A DNA stretch of 64,000 bases. Source: an uncultured Aquimarina sp. (GTDB taxonomy: Bacteria; Bacteroidota; Bacteroidia; Flavobacteriales; Flavobacteriaceae). A program made the translations under genes and the position numbers. Under the pieces are notes generated by a model that searched no databases, had not been told where the DNA came from, and worked only from the letters and a program-made list of their open reading frames with translations. Location: assembly GCA_947503835.1 (NCBI GenBank), contig CANNFM010000005.1:234538-298537 (forward strand). The letters run 5' to 3'. Positions 1 to 10,100 of this stretch are shown here, piece by piece. The stretch's first letter is position 1; each line of letters starts with the position of its first letter.

Positions 1-1601
1 AGCTTACTACTAATGCTATTTTAGAATATGGTAATAGCGTTTTTCCGCATCAATCAATAATTAGTCATTTACCCGATAAAACAAGACATGAGTATCGTGT
101 TGCAGATCTCTACAAGCGATGTAAAAAACTTTCTAATGCATTGATTACTAAGCTTGGGGTTAAGCGTGGGGATATGATTGGTACTTTTGCATGGAATCAT
201 TATCAACATGTTGAATTGTATTATGCGATTCCTGGTGCAGGTGCTATTTGTCACACGATTAATATTAGATTATCAGAACAACAGATAGAGTATATTATTA
301 ATAATTCTGAAGATAAAGTCATTTTTATAGATGCTTCTCTAGTCCCGATGTTAGAAAAAATGGCTTCACTTTTGGTTACTGTAGAACATTTTGTGATCAT
401 TAATGCTTCTTCTGGTTTTAAAACTACATTACTCAATGTTATTCATTATGAAGATTTGTTAGAAGGAGTGTCTGATAATTTTGATTGGGTAGAGAGTGAA
501 GAAAATGATGCCTGTGCAATGTGTTATACAAGTGGTACTACCGGGCAACCTAAAGGAGCCCTATATTCTCATCGTTCTACTTATCTGCATGCATTAAGTA
601 TTATGTCACCAAATGCAGGGTGTTATAGTGCTAATGATACCATACTTTTAATCGTACCACAATTTCATGTGATGGCATGGGGATTTCCGTATATGTGTTT
701 ATTGGCGGGTGCCACTATGGTGCTTCCTTCTTCAAACCTTCAGCCGGATGCTATCATACAGATGCTAGAAAAGGAAAAAATAAACAAAGCTAATGGTGTA
801 CCGACTATTTGGCTTGGGGTATACGAGGCTCTTAAAAAGAATCCTCCAAAAGAAAAATTAGCATTAGAAGAATATCTTGTTGGCGGATCTGCATTACCAC
901 AAAGCCTTATTGAAGGTTTTGAAAAAGATTTCGGAGTAAAAGGAGTCCACGCATGGGGAATGACAGAAACCTCTCCGTTAGGAAGCATATCAAGATTACA
1001 ACCCAAACATAAAAACTTACCGGCAAAAGAACAATTAAAAATACGCGCCAAGCAAGGGATAGAAATACCGGGGATAGAACTACGAATAGTGCAGGAAGAT
1101 GGCACTGTAGCTCCAAGGGATGGAGTTGCAGTAGGTGAGCTAGAAGTGCGAGGTGTATGGGTTATCGATTCATATTATAAAACTTCGAGTAGAGAAAAAT
1201 TCTCAGATGATGGGTGGTTTAAAACAGGTGATGTAAGTACTATAGATGCCGATGGATATATGGAAATTACTGATCGAACCAAAGATCTTATAAAAAGTGG
1301 AGGGGAGTGGATCTCTAGTGTGGCTATTGAAATTGCAATAATGGGTCACGATAAGGTAATGGAGGCAGCTGTGATTGCCATACCCGATGATAAATGGGTA
1401 GAACGCCCGCTTGCTGGAGTTGTTCTACGAGATAAAGATCAAAAAGTTACCCCAGAAGAATTAATTGCCTTTTTAGGAAAAGATTTTGCTAAATATCAAA
1501 TTCCAGAACATTATGTATTCTTAGATGAAATCCCTAAAACCAGCGTGGGGAAGTTTAATAAAAAGGAAATGAGACGTCTTTATGCAGAGGGACAATTATA
1601 A
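1..1601 (+). CDS. Long/medium-chain fatty-acid--CoA ligase (AMP-binding), 5' truncated by window edge
   Basis: Acyl-CoA synthetase of the ANL superfamily, which activates a fatty acid with ATP to acyl-AMP and then transfers it to CoA. The AMP-binding P-loop motif YTSGTTGQPKG lies near base 530. The conserved WGMTE block is near base 955, and the C-terminal GWFKTGD and DRTKDLIKSGGEW blocks are near bases 1215 and 1275. The C-terminal PKTSVGKFNKK supplies the catalytic lysine of the mobile domain. The reading frame is open back to base 3, so the gene begins upstream and only some 15-20 residues should be missing relative to the family length. The TTG at base 141 lies inside the conserved N-terminal region and is not the real start. 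The substrate chain length cannot be judged. Confidence 0.9.
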   Translation, partial: LTTNAILEYGNSVFPHQSIISHLPDKTRHEYRVADLYKRCKKLSNALITKLGVKRGDMIGTFAWNHYQHVELYYAIPGAGAICHTINIRLSEQQIEYIINNSEDKVIFIDASLVPMLEKMASLLVTVEHFVIINASSGFKTTLLNVIHYEDLLEGVSDNFDWVESEENDACAMCYTSGTTGQPKGALYSHRSTYLHALSIMSPNAGCYSANDTILLIVPQFHVMAWGFPYMCLLAGATMVLPSSNLQPDAIIQMLEKEKINKANGVPTIWLGVYEALKKNPPKEKLALEEYLVGGSALPQSLIEGFEKDFGVKGVHAWGMTETSPLGSISRLQPKHKNLPAKEQLKIRAKQGIEIPGIELRIVQEDGTVAPRDGVAVGELEVRGVWVIDSYYKTSSREKFSDDGWFKTGDVSTIDADGYMEITDRTKDLIKSGGEWISSVAIEIAIMGHDKVMEAAVIAIPDDKWVERPLAGVVLRDKDQKVTPEELIAFLGKDFAKYQIPEHYVFLDEIPKTSVGKFNKKEMRRLYAEGQL

Positions 1602-1663
1602 GTTACCGTCTACTTGTTTTTGTGTTTTTATGAGATCTTGATGAATCGCGAGTTTTTTTTTAT

Positions 1664-2293
1664 TTAATTATTAGTTCTTTTCACCATAGATAACATCAAA
1701 CCACTAAAGATCAATAAAGTTCCGATAATCTTATTTTGTAAATGGATTTTCTTTCGATCTTCTAGATACTTTTTTAATTTTGAAGCGAATTTAACATATA
1801 CTAATAAGCAAATCCCATCAATTGCTAAATAGGTAATTCCAAGAACGATAACTTGAGGAGCAAATGCCAAATTTTGATCAATAAATAGAGGGAAAAGAGC
1901 TGCAAAAAAGACAATTGCTTTTGGATTTGATGCCGACATAAAGAACCCTTCACTATAGAGTTTTAAAAAACTTTTTTCCTGTTTCTTTTTTTTGAATTCC
2001 CCAATTTTAGGAACTGAAATTATTTTTATCACCCCCATGTATATTAAGTATCCAACACCTACCCATTTTATTAGGCTAAAAATTTCTCCAGAAGAAATTA
2101 CAATCGATGCCAATCCCAGAGAGGATAAAATTATTTGTATAGAATTAGCAGACAAATCTCCCAATATGGTTCCAATTGTTTTCTTGGTTCCGTGACTCAT
2201 ACTATTAGCAGATGCCAGTAATACACTTGGCCCAGGGGTTACCCCAATTACTAAAACTGTTGCGATAAAAGAAATCCAAAGTGTGGTATTCAT
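1664..2293 (-). CDS. LysE/RhtB family amino-acid exporter
   Basis: A 209-residue, very hydrophobic protein with about six predicted membrane segments. The N-terminal sequence carrying VIGVTPGPSVLLASANS matches the TPGP signature of LysE/RhtB/ThrE-type translocators. These export amino acids or their analogues across the inner membrane, driven by the proton or sodium gradient. A second family block, ASNPKAIVFFAALFPLF, is present at about residue 120. Length is normal for the family. It lies tail to tail with the acyl-CoA ligase and 50 bases from the next leftward gene. The substrate is unknown. Confidence 0.85.
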   Translation of the reverse strand: MNTTLWISFIATVLVIGVTPGPSVLLASANSMSHGTKKTIGTILGDLSANSIQIILSSLGLASIVISSGEIFSLIKWVGVGYLIYMGVIKIISVPKIGEFKKKKQEKSFLKLYSEGFFMSASNPKAIVFFAALFPLFIDQNLAFAPQVIVLGITYLAIDGICLLVYVKFASKLKKYLEDRKKIHLQNKIIGTLLIFSGLMLSMVKRTNN

Positions 2294-2343
2294 AGTAATG
2301 CGTTTTTAACTGGTTAACAATGTATGTAGGATAGCACATATTT

Positions 2344-2898
2344 TTATTCTTTTTTTACTTCATACCACAATTCCACCATTCCGTCTTTGTATGTTGTAAC
2401 GTCTTTTAGATGCAATAGCTGTTCTTGGCCGATGTAATCAAAAAATAGTGTCCCGTCACCCAAAATAATGGGCATGATCGATATTATAATGTCGTCTGCC
2501 AGTTTCAGGCACATAAATTCTTTAGTACTTATTGCTCCTCCTACCATCCATATATTACTATATTTTGGCTTTAGTTGGTGGTTTACAAGTTTTTCCAGAT
2601 CACCTGAGTATAATTCGACATTTTCTTTATCAACCATCAGATCTCTATGGGTCAACACAATAACCGGGACATTACCATAGGGCCATCCAAGTTTCAAAGC
2701 ATGTTCATATGTTCGAGAACCCATAACATAGCAGTCTATTGAATCAATAAATTTTGTTACATCTTCTTCAGAGAGAGTAATACCTTTCTCATAATTGTCT
2801 GTCGATTGAAGCCACGAAACACTCTGATCTTTTTTGGCGATAAAACCATCAAGACTCGAAACCATGTGTATTGTTACTTTGGATGTGTCTGTTGCCAT
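2344..2898 (-). CDS. Dihydrofolate reductase family protein (RibD C-terminal-like)
   Basis: A 184-residue cytoplasmic protein with the fold of the bacterial bifunctional deaminase-reductase C-terminal domain, which is related to DHFR. The N-terminal MVSSLDGFIAKKDQSVSWL matches the family's SLDGxIA start. The YVMGSRTYEH block and the nucleotide-binding IWMVGGAIST block follow, then PIILGDGTLFF. Members are NADPH-dependent reductases of mostly unknown physiological substrate, often called YyaP/YwjB-like. There is no sign that it supplies folate here. It is probably a single gene, since LysE lies 50 bases downstream in the same direction. Confidence 0.8.
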   Translation of the reverse strand: MATDTSKVTIHMVSSLDGFIAKKDQSVSWLQSTDNYEKGITLSEEDVTKFIDSIDCYVMGSRTYEHALKLGWPYGNVPVIVLTHRDLMVDKENVELYSGDLEKLVNHQLKPKYSNIWMVGGAISTKEFMCLKLADDIIISIMPIILGDGTLFFDYIGQEQLLHLKDVTTYKDGMVELWYEVKKE

Positions 2899-3202
2899 TT
2901 TTCAAATATCAACAAGAATAGTATAGTTAGTAATTCCTAAAATATAAAAATAATAATTGCCAATAAAAATACCGATCAATTTTGTCTAATATCGGTAACA
3001 ACGATATTAAAAAGGTAACATAGGTAGAGTTCAAGTAATCAATCTTAAATGTGGTTTATTATTAAAACATTGATATTAAATTGATTGTGATGTTGATAAT
3101 GTCAATTACTGAAACCCTAGCCTTTTTGAATGGCTTAATCATGTTTTAATAGAGGTGTCCTTATTAATCTTAATAAAATGTTAATTATACATTGAAATTG
3201 TG

Positions 3203-3210
3203 TATTTTTG
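3203..3210 (+). promoter_or_regulatory. Candidate -7 element upstream of cytochrome c peroxidase
   Basis: TATTTTTG matches the Bacteroidota -7 consensus TAnnTTTG and lies 90 bases before the start codon. No TTG is found at the ideal 17-23 base distance, so support is partial. It sits in a 402-base AT-rich gap (2899-3300) in which no coding frame could be supported. Confidence 0.3.
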
Positions 3211-3249
3211 TTAAAAAAATTAACAAAGTAAGATGTGATATTTGACTTT

Positions 3250-3269
3250 TTAGACTTTCTATAGTCTAA
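3250..3269 (+). promoter_or_regulatory. Perfect dyad in the leader of cytochrome c peroxidase
   Basis: TTAGACT-TTCTAT-AGTCTAA is a perfect 7-base inverted repeat with a 6-base spacer, ending 31 bases before the start codon. It could be an operator or a leader hairpin. No known regulator box was recognised. Confidence 0.35.
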
Positions 3270-3300
3270 CTATATATAATCAATTTTAAAGCCCCAAAAT

Positions 3301-4491
3301 ATGAATATAAGAAAAGTAGTTTTGTCTATTTCTATAATCACACTAGTTTCCTGCTCTGGTGATGAAGACGGATATGTAGATGTGTCTAATGAAAATAATA
3401 CAATCACAGCAAACTCAGCTGTACTTCAAGGCGTTTTTGGAGATAATATAGATTTGGATAATTTAGCTAATTACGCCAACCAACTTATTCCCAATTATAT
3501 TACCAAAGATAATACGGGTGTCAATCCAATAACAGATGCAAAAGCAACACTAGGTCGAGTTTTATTTTATGATAAAAATTTATCTGTAGATAATACTATA
3601 GCATGTGCAAGTTGTCATCAACAAGCCTTTGCATTTGGTGATAACCATGATGTAAGTACAGGAGTGAATGGCGTTACCGGAAGACATAGTATGCGCTTAA
3701 TTAATACAAGATTTGCCAGAGAAACACGTTTTTTTTGGGATGAACGCGCTAATACACTTGAAGAACAAACTACACAACCTATACAGGATCATGCCGAAAT
3801 GGGCTTTAGTGGGCAAAATGGAGATCCGGCACTATCGGATCTTTTGACAAAGTTAGAAGCCTTGGATTATTATCAGGAGTTATTTCAGTTTGCATATGGT
3901 AATACTACAATTTCTGAAGCCCGCTTACAGGAAAGTATGGCTCAGTTTATTCGTAGTATACAATCTTTTGATGCTAAATACGATGTAGGGAGGTCAGTTG
4001 TTCAGAATGATAATCAGCAGTTTCCTAATTTCACTGCACAGGAAAATGAAGGAAAAGATTTATTTTTTAGACCACCTAATCAAAATGGAGCAGGATGTAT
4101 TACGTGTCATGCTGCACCAGAGTTTGATATTGATCCAATGAGTTTAAATAATGGTGTTATTGGTGTTTTTACAGATGCCACGGCAACCGATCTTACGGTA
4201 ACCCGGGCACCGACTTTAAGAGATATTTTTAATAGCGCCGGTGTTATTAATGGTGCGTTAATGCATGATGCCAGTATGGCTTCTGCAACCGAGGCTATAG
4301 AACATTATAATGCAATCGATGCTACAGGAAATACAAATCTTGATAACCGTTTGCGTGGTGTGCCAGGAGGTAATGGACAGAACCTTAACCTAACTACAGC
4401 AGAAATTCAGGCGCTCGAAGCATTTATTAAAACACTATCAGGGGCCAGTGTATACACAGATGCAAAGTGGAGTAATCCTTTTATCAACTAA
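3301..4491 (+). CDS. Di-haem cytochrome c peroxidase lipoprotein
   Basis: A 396-residue exported protein of the bacterial di-haem cytochrome c peroxidase/MauG family, which reduces hydrogen peroxide with electrons from small cytochromes. Two c-type haem sites are visible: CASCH at residues 102-106 and CITCH at residues 266-270. The segment after the first (HQQAFAFGD) and the RAPTLRD segment are typical. The N terminus ends in LVSC with Cys18, a lipobox, so the protein is probably anchored to a membrane on the periplasmic side. It is a single gene, followed by the repeat bordering the glucan locus. The long disordered stretch after the lipobox is unremarkable. Confidence 0.9.
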   Translation: MNIRKVVLSISIITLVSCSGDEDGYVDVSNENNTITANSAVLQGVFGDNIDLDNLANYANQLIPNYITKDNTGVNPITDAKATLGRVLFYDKNLSVDNTIACASCHQQAFAFGDNHDVSTGVNGVTGRHSMRLINTRFARETRFFWDERANTLEEQTTQPIQDHAEMGFSGQNGDPALSDLLTKLEALDYYQELFQFAYGNTTISEARLQESMAQFIRSIQSFDAKYDVGRSVVQNDNQQFPNFTAQENEGKDLFFRPPNQNGAGCITCHAAPEFDIDPMSLNNGVIGVFTDATATDLTVTRAPTLRDIFNSAGVINGALMHDASMASATEAIEHYNAIDATGNTNLDNRLRGVPGGNGQNLNLTTAEIQALEAFIKTLSGASVYTDAKWSNPFIN

Positions 4492-4540
4492 TTAGTATTG
4501 GTATTTAGAATATGAAGTGATATAGATAATATTATTTCAT

Positions 4541-4682
4541 GATCCAGGCAAAGCTCCGCTTTGAGAATCACAAAAAGAATCACTTAGCTTTGTTTCAAAA
4601 AAGAAGCGAGCTTCATTTCTGAAACTCGCTTTGTAATTCACATTTTTTTGTGATTCATTCGTGACTTCGGCTGGATTCAAAC
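4541..4682 (+). repeat. Left border direct repeat of the glucan locus, with tRNA-Arg 3' remnant
   Basis: This copy aligns by eye with 33334-33473: about 8 mismatches and 2 single-base gaps in 142 positions. It is hairpin-rich, for example AAGCGAG...CTCGCTT and AATTCACA...TGTGATT. Bases 4662-4682 correspond to the 3' end of tRNA-Arg on the minus strand (T loop and 3' acceptor strand), but the T stem is no longer complementary, so this is a remnant. It fills the gap between the peroxidase gene and the end of the GH64 gene. Confidence 0.8.
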
Positions 4683-4687
4683 AGGAA

Positions 4688-7042
4688 CTATTCTTTCATT
4701 AGTTTAATACTTTGTTTTTTAGAATTTCCGTACAGGTTTAAAAAGAAAAGGCCTTTTTCATGATTTCTTATATCCAAATTGATATTTAACTCTTTAGGAT
4801 TAATTTTTTGTTTTAGGATTATCTTTCCATGGATGTCAACTATTTCAAGATTATTAAAGTTATGTGTTGTGGATAATTGTATTTGTACTTTATCTAATAC
4901 AGGATTAGGGAATACCATTACATTCTCTTTCAGATCATTTTTTGACTTTGATGCTTGTGATGCATTACATTGACCAGTAACAAAGTTATGTCTGGAATTA
5001 GCTGTGTTATTTTCACCTCCTGTTGGTAGACTATAAGTATAGTAAAAATAGATAGTCTCTCCTTTTGATGCATTGATTTGGTATGCTTCATTTGGGCTTA
5101 CGATATATCCAGGATATGAACCTGTAGCTGATGTTCCATAATATAGAATACAAACAGTATCGCCAGTTCCTGTAACTTCTGGTTTGAATGTTATTGTAGG
5201 ATTTATCACATCTGATGAAATTTCATAACTATATTGACCATTAGCAGCAACTCCTGAACAAAACGCACCTCCTCCGGGGGTATTTGTAGCTTTTTTAAAT
5301 TCCATAAAGTTGATATTCAATTCAGGGGAATCAAATACAATTCGTACCTCATGATTTCCTATGCCAATAGAAACATTTTTTATGGTAACGGTCTTATAAT
5401 GCTGCCAATTTCCTGTGTTAGGTATTGAAATTATTTCAGTTATTGGAGTACCATTCATTTCCAGATGAAAGCTACCATTTCCATTTGGAGAAGCAACTCT
5501 AAAGCCAATATCATAAGTATTTGATGCTTCGGTGGCACTTATGTCGTACGCTAACCATTCTCCAGAGTCAATCCAACCTACATTGTATCTTCCATTAGTG
5601 TCTCCTGTATTTTCAATGTCTACATCGTTTTGTTTATAAGCACCACCACTATTTCCTAGGCTCGAATCATTATAACCAACTCCCGGACCGCTAGGCTTAT
5701 AATCTTCGGCCTCTAAAATACCGGGGATAGTAGTGAAAAAGGATGGTGGGTTAGTATTGGTTATAGGTCCTAAAACAATTTTTATTGCTTGAGTATTAGG
5801 TTCATAAAGTAGTGTCGATTGATCAAAAACATCATCATATGCAAATCCATATCCTTTTTCATTTAATACAAATCGTTCATCATGCCAAAAACTTGCGTAA
5901 TAGTTGTATGGAAATACTTTGTAATATGCCGAAGAATCACCCCAATCCTGAACCCCAGGATCAACACCAGGTTGGTCATTAATGATATGACGGTTAAAAG
6001 CAGCACAAAACTGAGCCTGAATTCTTTTATCGAAACCATTACCACTATTAAATACACCTTTGCCTTCTAACACTTCTTGTGTATTAGGTCTTCTTTCAAC
6101 AACAGCTTTTTTACCATCAAAAATTGACCCTGGCGCATTTCCAATTACGATTAGTTTTTCACCTTGTATACCTCCTTCCCATAAAATGCCATCTCCATCT
6201 CTAAATGATAACCGATAGCTTTTGTACTTTTCCCATACACGATCAATATAAGGTTGGAAATAGTTTGCATATTGTCCTTTTCCTTCTTTAAACTCTGGTG
6301 TTTTAGAAGGTGCTGTAATCACACCGGTTTCATTATCGATACAGCCTATAAATTCTATAGGTGCACCGAACCTAAAAGCATTAACTATTTCATCTTTGCT
6401 TGCAATTTCTCCAACCATTTGTGTACCTCTTGAACCTATAATCTCCAAACCTAAAGGGTGCTGAAATGAATCAACACGACTTGTATTACCATGAAATTCT
6501 AGATTTCCATTGATATTGGCTATATTCAATTCGATAATTTCATATACAATATCTCTATTAGGATCAAAAGGATTATTATGGTCTGGTGAAGTATATCCAG
6601 GACCAACTATATTTCCATTAGAGTCTATACAATTCTCTGGACCTGAACAATGAAAGAAAAGATACAATGGTTTTTTAAATGATAAAAATATTCTGGAGCT
6701 TTCTATAGCCCCCATCGATATGGTTTTGTTTGATATTTCACTTAACTTAATAAAAATGTCAGCATAGCGATTGTTTCCATCAGGTCCTTGACTATAATCA
6801 TCTCCTATAGGGCCAGGGGACGTGTTTAAGGATCTATCCATTGGTCTTTGTATGCCAGCTTTGATATCAAGGTATACAAATTGACCTTTGATTTCTTGGT
6901 TTTTTCCTACGATGGCAATATAAATATCATCATCGGCAAATGCCGTTTTGTTTTCAATTTTTAAGGGGATTTTGTTCTGTGCAAATGAAAAATTGCATAA
7001 CATTATGAAAAGTAATGTCTGAAAAATAAGTTTTAAGTTCAT
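4688..7042 (-). CDS. Secreted GH64 beta-1,3-glucanase with CBM6, CBM56-like and T9SS domains
   Basis: A 784-residue secreted endo-beta-1,3-glucanase; GH64 enzymes typically release laminaripentaose. Residues 1-21 are a signal peptide. The GH64 domain spans about residues 25-426. Its signature LEFHGNTSRVDSFQHPLGL carries Glu182 and Asp191, which match the catalytic Glu/Asp pair of the family, and YGFAYDDV lies near residue 398. A CBM6-like domain (438-588) holds NVGWIDSGEWLAYD. A further module at 598-691 is CBM56-like (tentative). Residues 705-784 are a T9SS type A sorting domain (FPNP...). Probably co-transcribed with the GH16 and GH5 genes upstream. The 3' end abuts the left border repeat. 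Confidence 0.88.
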   Translation of the reverse strand: MNLKLIFQTLLFIMLCNFSFAQNKIPLKIENKTAFADDDIYIAIVGKNQEIKGQFVYLDIKAGIQRPMDRSLNTSPGPIGDDYSQGPDGNNRYADIFIKLSEISNKTISMGAIESSRIFLSFKKPLYLFFHCSGPENCIDSNGNIVGPGYTSPDHNNPFDPNRDIVYEIIELNIANINGNLEFHGNTSRVDSFQHPLGLEIIGSRGTQMVGEIASKDEIVNAFRFGAPIEFIGCIDNETGVITAPSKTPEFKEGKGQYANYFQPYIDRVWEKYKSYRLSFRDGDGILWEGGIQGEKLIVIGNAPGSIFDGKKAVVERRPNTQEVLEGKGVFNSGNGFDKRIQAQFCAAFNRHIINDQPGVDPGVQDWGDSSAYYKVFPYNYYASFWHDERFVLNEKGYGFAYDDVFDQSTLLYEPNTQAIKIVLGPITNTNPPSFFTTIPGILEAEDYKPSGPGVGYNDSSLGNSGGAYKQNDVDIENTGDTNGRYNVGWIDSGEWLAYDISATEASNTYDIGFRVASPNGNGSFHLEMNGTPITEIISIPNTGNWQHYKTVTIKNVSIGIGNHEVRIVFDSPELNINFMEFKKATNTPGGGAFCSGVAANGQYSYEISSDVINPTITFKPEVTGTGDTVCILYYGTSATGSYPGYIVSPNEAYQINASKGETIYFYYTYSLPTGGENNTANSRHNFVTGQCNASQASKSKNDLKENVMVFPNPVLDKVQIQLSTTHNFNNLEIVDIHGKIILKQKINPKELNINLDIRNHEKGLFFLNLYGNSKKQSIKLMKE

Positions 7043-7139
7043 GATTAATTATTGTAAATATGTGAAGTTTTTAATTGATATTTAAGAGAGAACAACTCCG
7101 AAGGGGCAGAGTCATTCTCTCAAAAATATAGAGGCTACT

Positions 7140-10100
7140 CTATTTTCTTAATAATTTGATACTTTGATTTTTAGTGTTTCCGTAGAGATTTAAAAAATAT
7201 AAACCCTTGTCTTGATTATCCATATCTAGCTGTATCCGTAATTCTTTAGCATTGATTTTTTGTTCTAGAATCACTTGTCCAAGTAGATTGGTTACTTCTA
7301 AGCGATAGAAGTTGTTATTTGACGATAATTGAACATGTACTTTATCAGAAAAAGGATTTGGAAATACCAATGTATTTAATTTTAAATTGTTCTTTGTTAA
7401 TGATTTAGATAATTGGGTGTTATTACAATCTCCTACTATAAAATTATGTCGCTGATCTGAGGTATTGTTTTCACCTCCTGTCGACAAACTATACGTATAA
7501 TAGAAATAAATAGTCTCACCTTCTGATGCATTGATTTGGTATGCTTCATTTGGGCTTACGATATATCCGGGATATGAACCTGTAGCTGATGTTCCATAAT
7601 ATAGAATACAAACAGTATCACCAGTTCCTGTAACTTCTGGTTTGAATGTTATTGTAGGATTTATCACGTCTGATGAAATTTCATAACTATATTGACCATT
7701 AGCGGCAATTTCTGAACAAACTATACCTCCTCCTGGGATGTTTGTTGCTTTTTTAAATTCCATGAAGTTAATATTCAACCCCGGAGAATCAAATACAATT
7801 CGTAACTCGTGTGTTCCGGATGTAATAGAAATATTTTCTGCAGTAACGGTCTGATAATTTTGCCAATTTCCTGTGTTTGGTGTAGAAATTACTTCTGTAA
7901 TAGGAGAACCATCCAATTCTAAATGAAAAGAACCATTTCCGCCAGGTGACGCTACCCTAAAATCTATATCATAGGTGTTTGATGCTTCTGTAGCATTGAT
8001 ATCATATGCCAGCCATTCATCAGTATCAATCCAACCTACATTATATGATCCGCTACCATCACCTGTGATTTCAATATCAACATCATCTTGTCTATTATAT
8101 ACACCGCCAATATTTCCTAGAGTTGAATCATTATAACCAACTCCCGAACCGCCAGGTTTATAATCTTCGGCTTCTAAAAGGCCAGGGATATCGGTATAAG
8201 AAATAGGAGTGTTGTTAGTTACTTTGATAGTAGCAGTACCCGAAATTGAACCACTTGTCGCGGTAATACTAAAATCACCTACCGAGGAACTTGTGTATAA
8301 TCCATTGGTGTCTATTGATCCTCCATTGGTTGTCCACGTGTATGTTGCTGATATGGGATCGCCGTTTTGATCATACCCTTGAGCCGAGAACTGTTGTGTT
8401 GTGCCTAAAGTAATTTCAGTAGTCGAAGGGGTTAAAACAATACTGGATAATACCGGATTAGGATTAGTAATATCTTCTTTTTTCAGAATACGCAAATTAT
8501 CTATGTAAAAAGTTTCTCCAGATGCTATACCTGGATTAAAAAGAAAAACAACTCTATCAATCTGGCTATCACCTACTACCAAATCAGGGGTTGCTGTCAG
8601 AACAAATTCAATCGTATGCCAGGTATTGGTTTCCTTAACTTTAGCTTGATAAATACTATGTCTTCCGATAGGATAATTTTCACTGGTGGATAATGTTCCA
8701 GCTTCTAATTGCCAACTTACAATGGTTCCGATAGGAGCAGAAGTGTAAATATCTATAGCAAACCTTTTTTCTTCAGCAACATATGTACTGGCATCATTTA
8801 TAAAGGATGTATCAAAAAATAAAACATCGTAAAGCTCACTTGTATCTCTTGAATATTTACCGGTTTTTATGGATGAATTTATCGCATTGGGTGACGGGTT
8901 ATTAGCTGCAAATTCATAAGCACCTGTTGTTGTAGGATTGTATGCCAAATTATTAATGTTCTCAAAATCCTGAATCATCTCAAGGAAGTTATAGTTTGCA
9001 GGTGTTTTTGTTTTTCCTATTCTGAAGTTATCGATGTAATATGTTTCTGAAGTATTAGAATTTGGATTAAAAAGCAACGAAATTTCGTCAACTGCTATAC
9101 CTGATGTTCCAATATCTGGGGATGAAGCATATGCAAATTCAATCGTATGCCAGACATTTTGAGCCTGAACCACTCCTATATATTGACTATTTCTTCCGAA
9201 TGGAAAATCATTTTCAGAAATCACCTGATTTTCTAAGCTTAATGTTATTTCTGTCCCTATTGGCGCAGAAGTATATAGATCCAAATAAAAGATGTTATCA
9301 CCTTCTACAAAAGGAGTACTATTTTCAATCACATTGGTAGAAAAACTAACAACATCATAAAGTTCTGTAGCGCTTCTAGTATAACTAGCGACATTATTAC
9401 TAGTGTTAACATCGTTTGGGTTTGGATTAGGTATTTTTGAACTATACTCTCCGTTTTCGAAGAAAACAGTTAATTGATCTATATCTTCATAGTTTGAAAT
9501 AATTTCTTCTTCTAGTAAAATTGCTTCAGGAACTTGCATTTTCCTGAAATTATCAAAGTATACAATATGGTCAGTAGTACTATTCGAATCAATCAATAAG
9601 ACAAATTGATCTGTTTCAGAAGCATTAACACTGGCGTCAGGTCGATCTAATAATTCAAATTCTAGAGTTTCCCATTCATTTGTTGTGTTAGTTCTTGCAA
9701 TATATCTACTATGTCTTCCTGCAGGATAGGTGTTTGTTGATGCTGAACTATTTTCAATTTGTAGCATAAACTCGGTTCCTATAGGCGCATTACTATACAC
9801 ATCAACCCAAATCTCCTTTTTACCGGATACAAGTTCTAATGCATTTCCGATATTGGAAGATGATATATAAAGTCCATCATAGATTGCTCCTGATGATCGT
9901 TGGTATTTTCCAACGAGTTGAGATGTATTTATACTGTTTGGACCTGGATTTGTAACAGATTGATTTAAAATACCATCGGTAACCGAAGTGTACGATATAT
10001 TTCTGTTCACATCAAAGTCTTCATACACAAAATCTAAGGACCTTTTCGGAATTACTTCCACATTCATTTCTAAGGTATTCTGATCACAACCTGGAGTATT

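Noticed and set aside
740..1105. 121-residue frame antisense to the acyl-CoA ligase gene
   Set aside because: Shadow of the conserved AMP-binding gene, with no independent features.
2899..3300. Small genes in the gap before cytochrome c peroxidase
   Set aside because: Only frames of about 20 residues without recognisable features were found.
4662..4682. A second functional tRNA gene at the left border
   Set aside because: Only the 3' end is present and its T stem no longer pairs.
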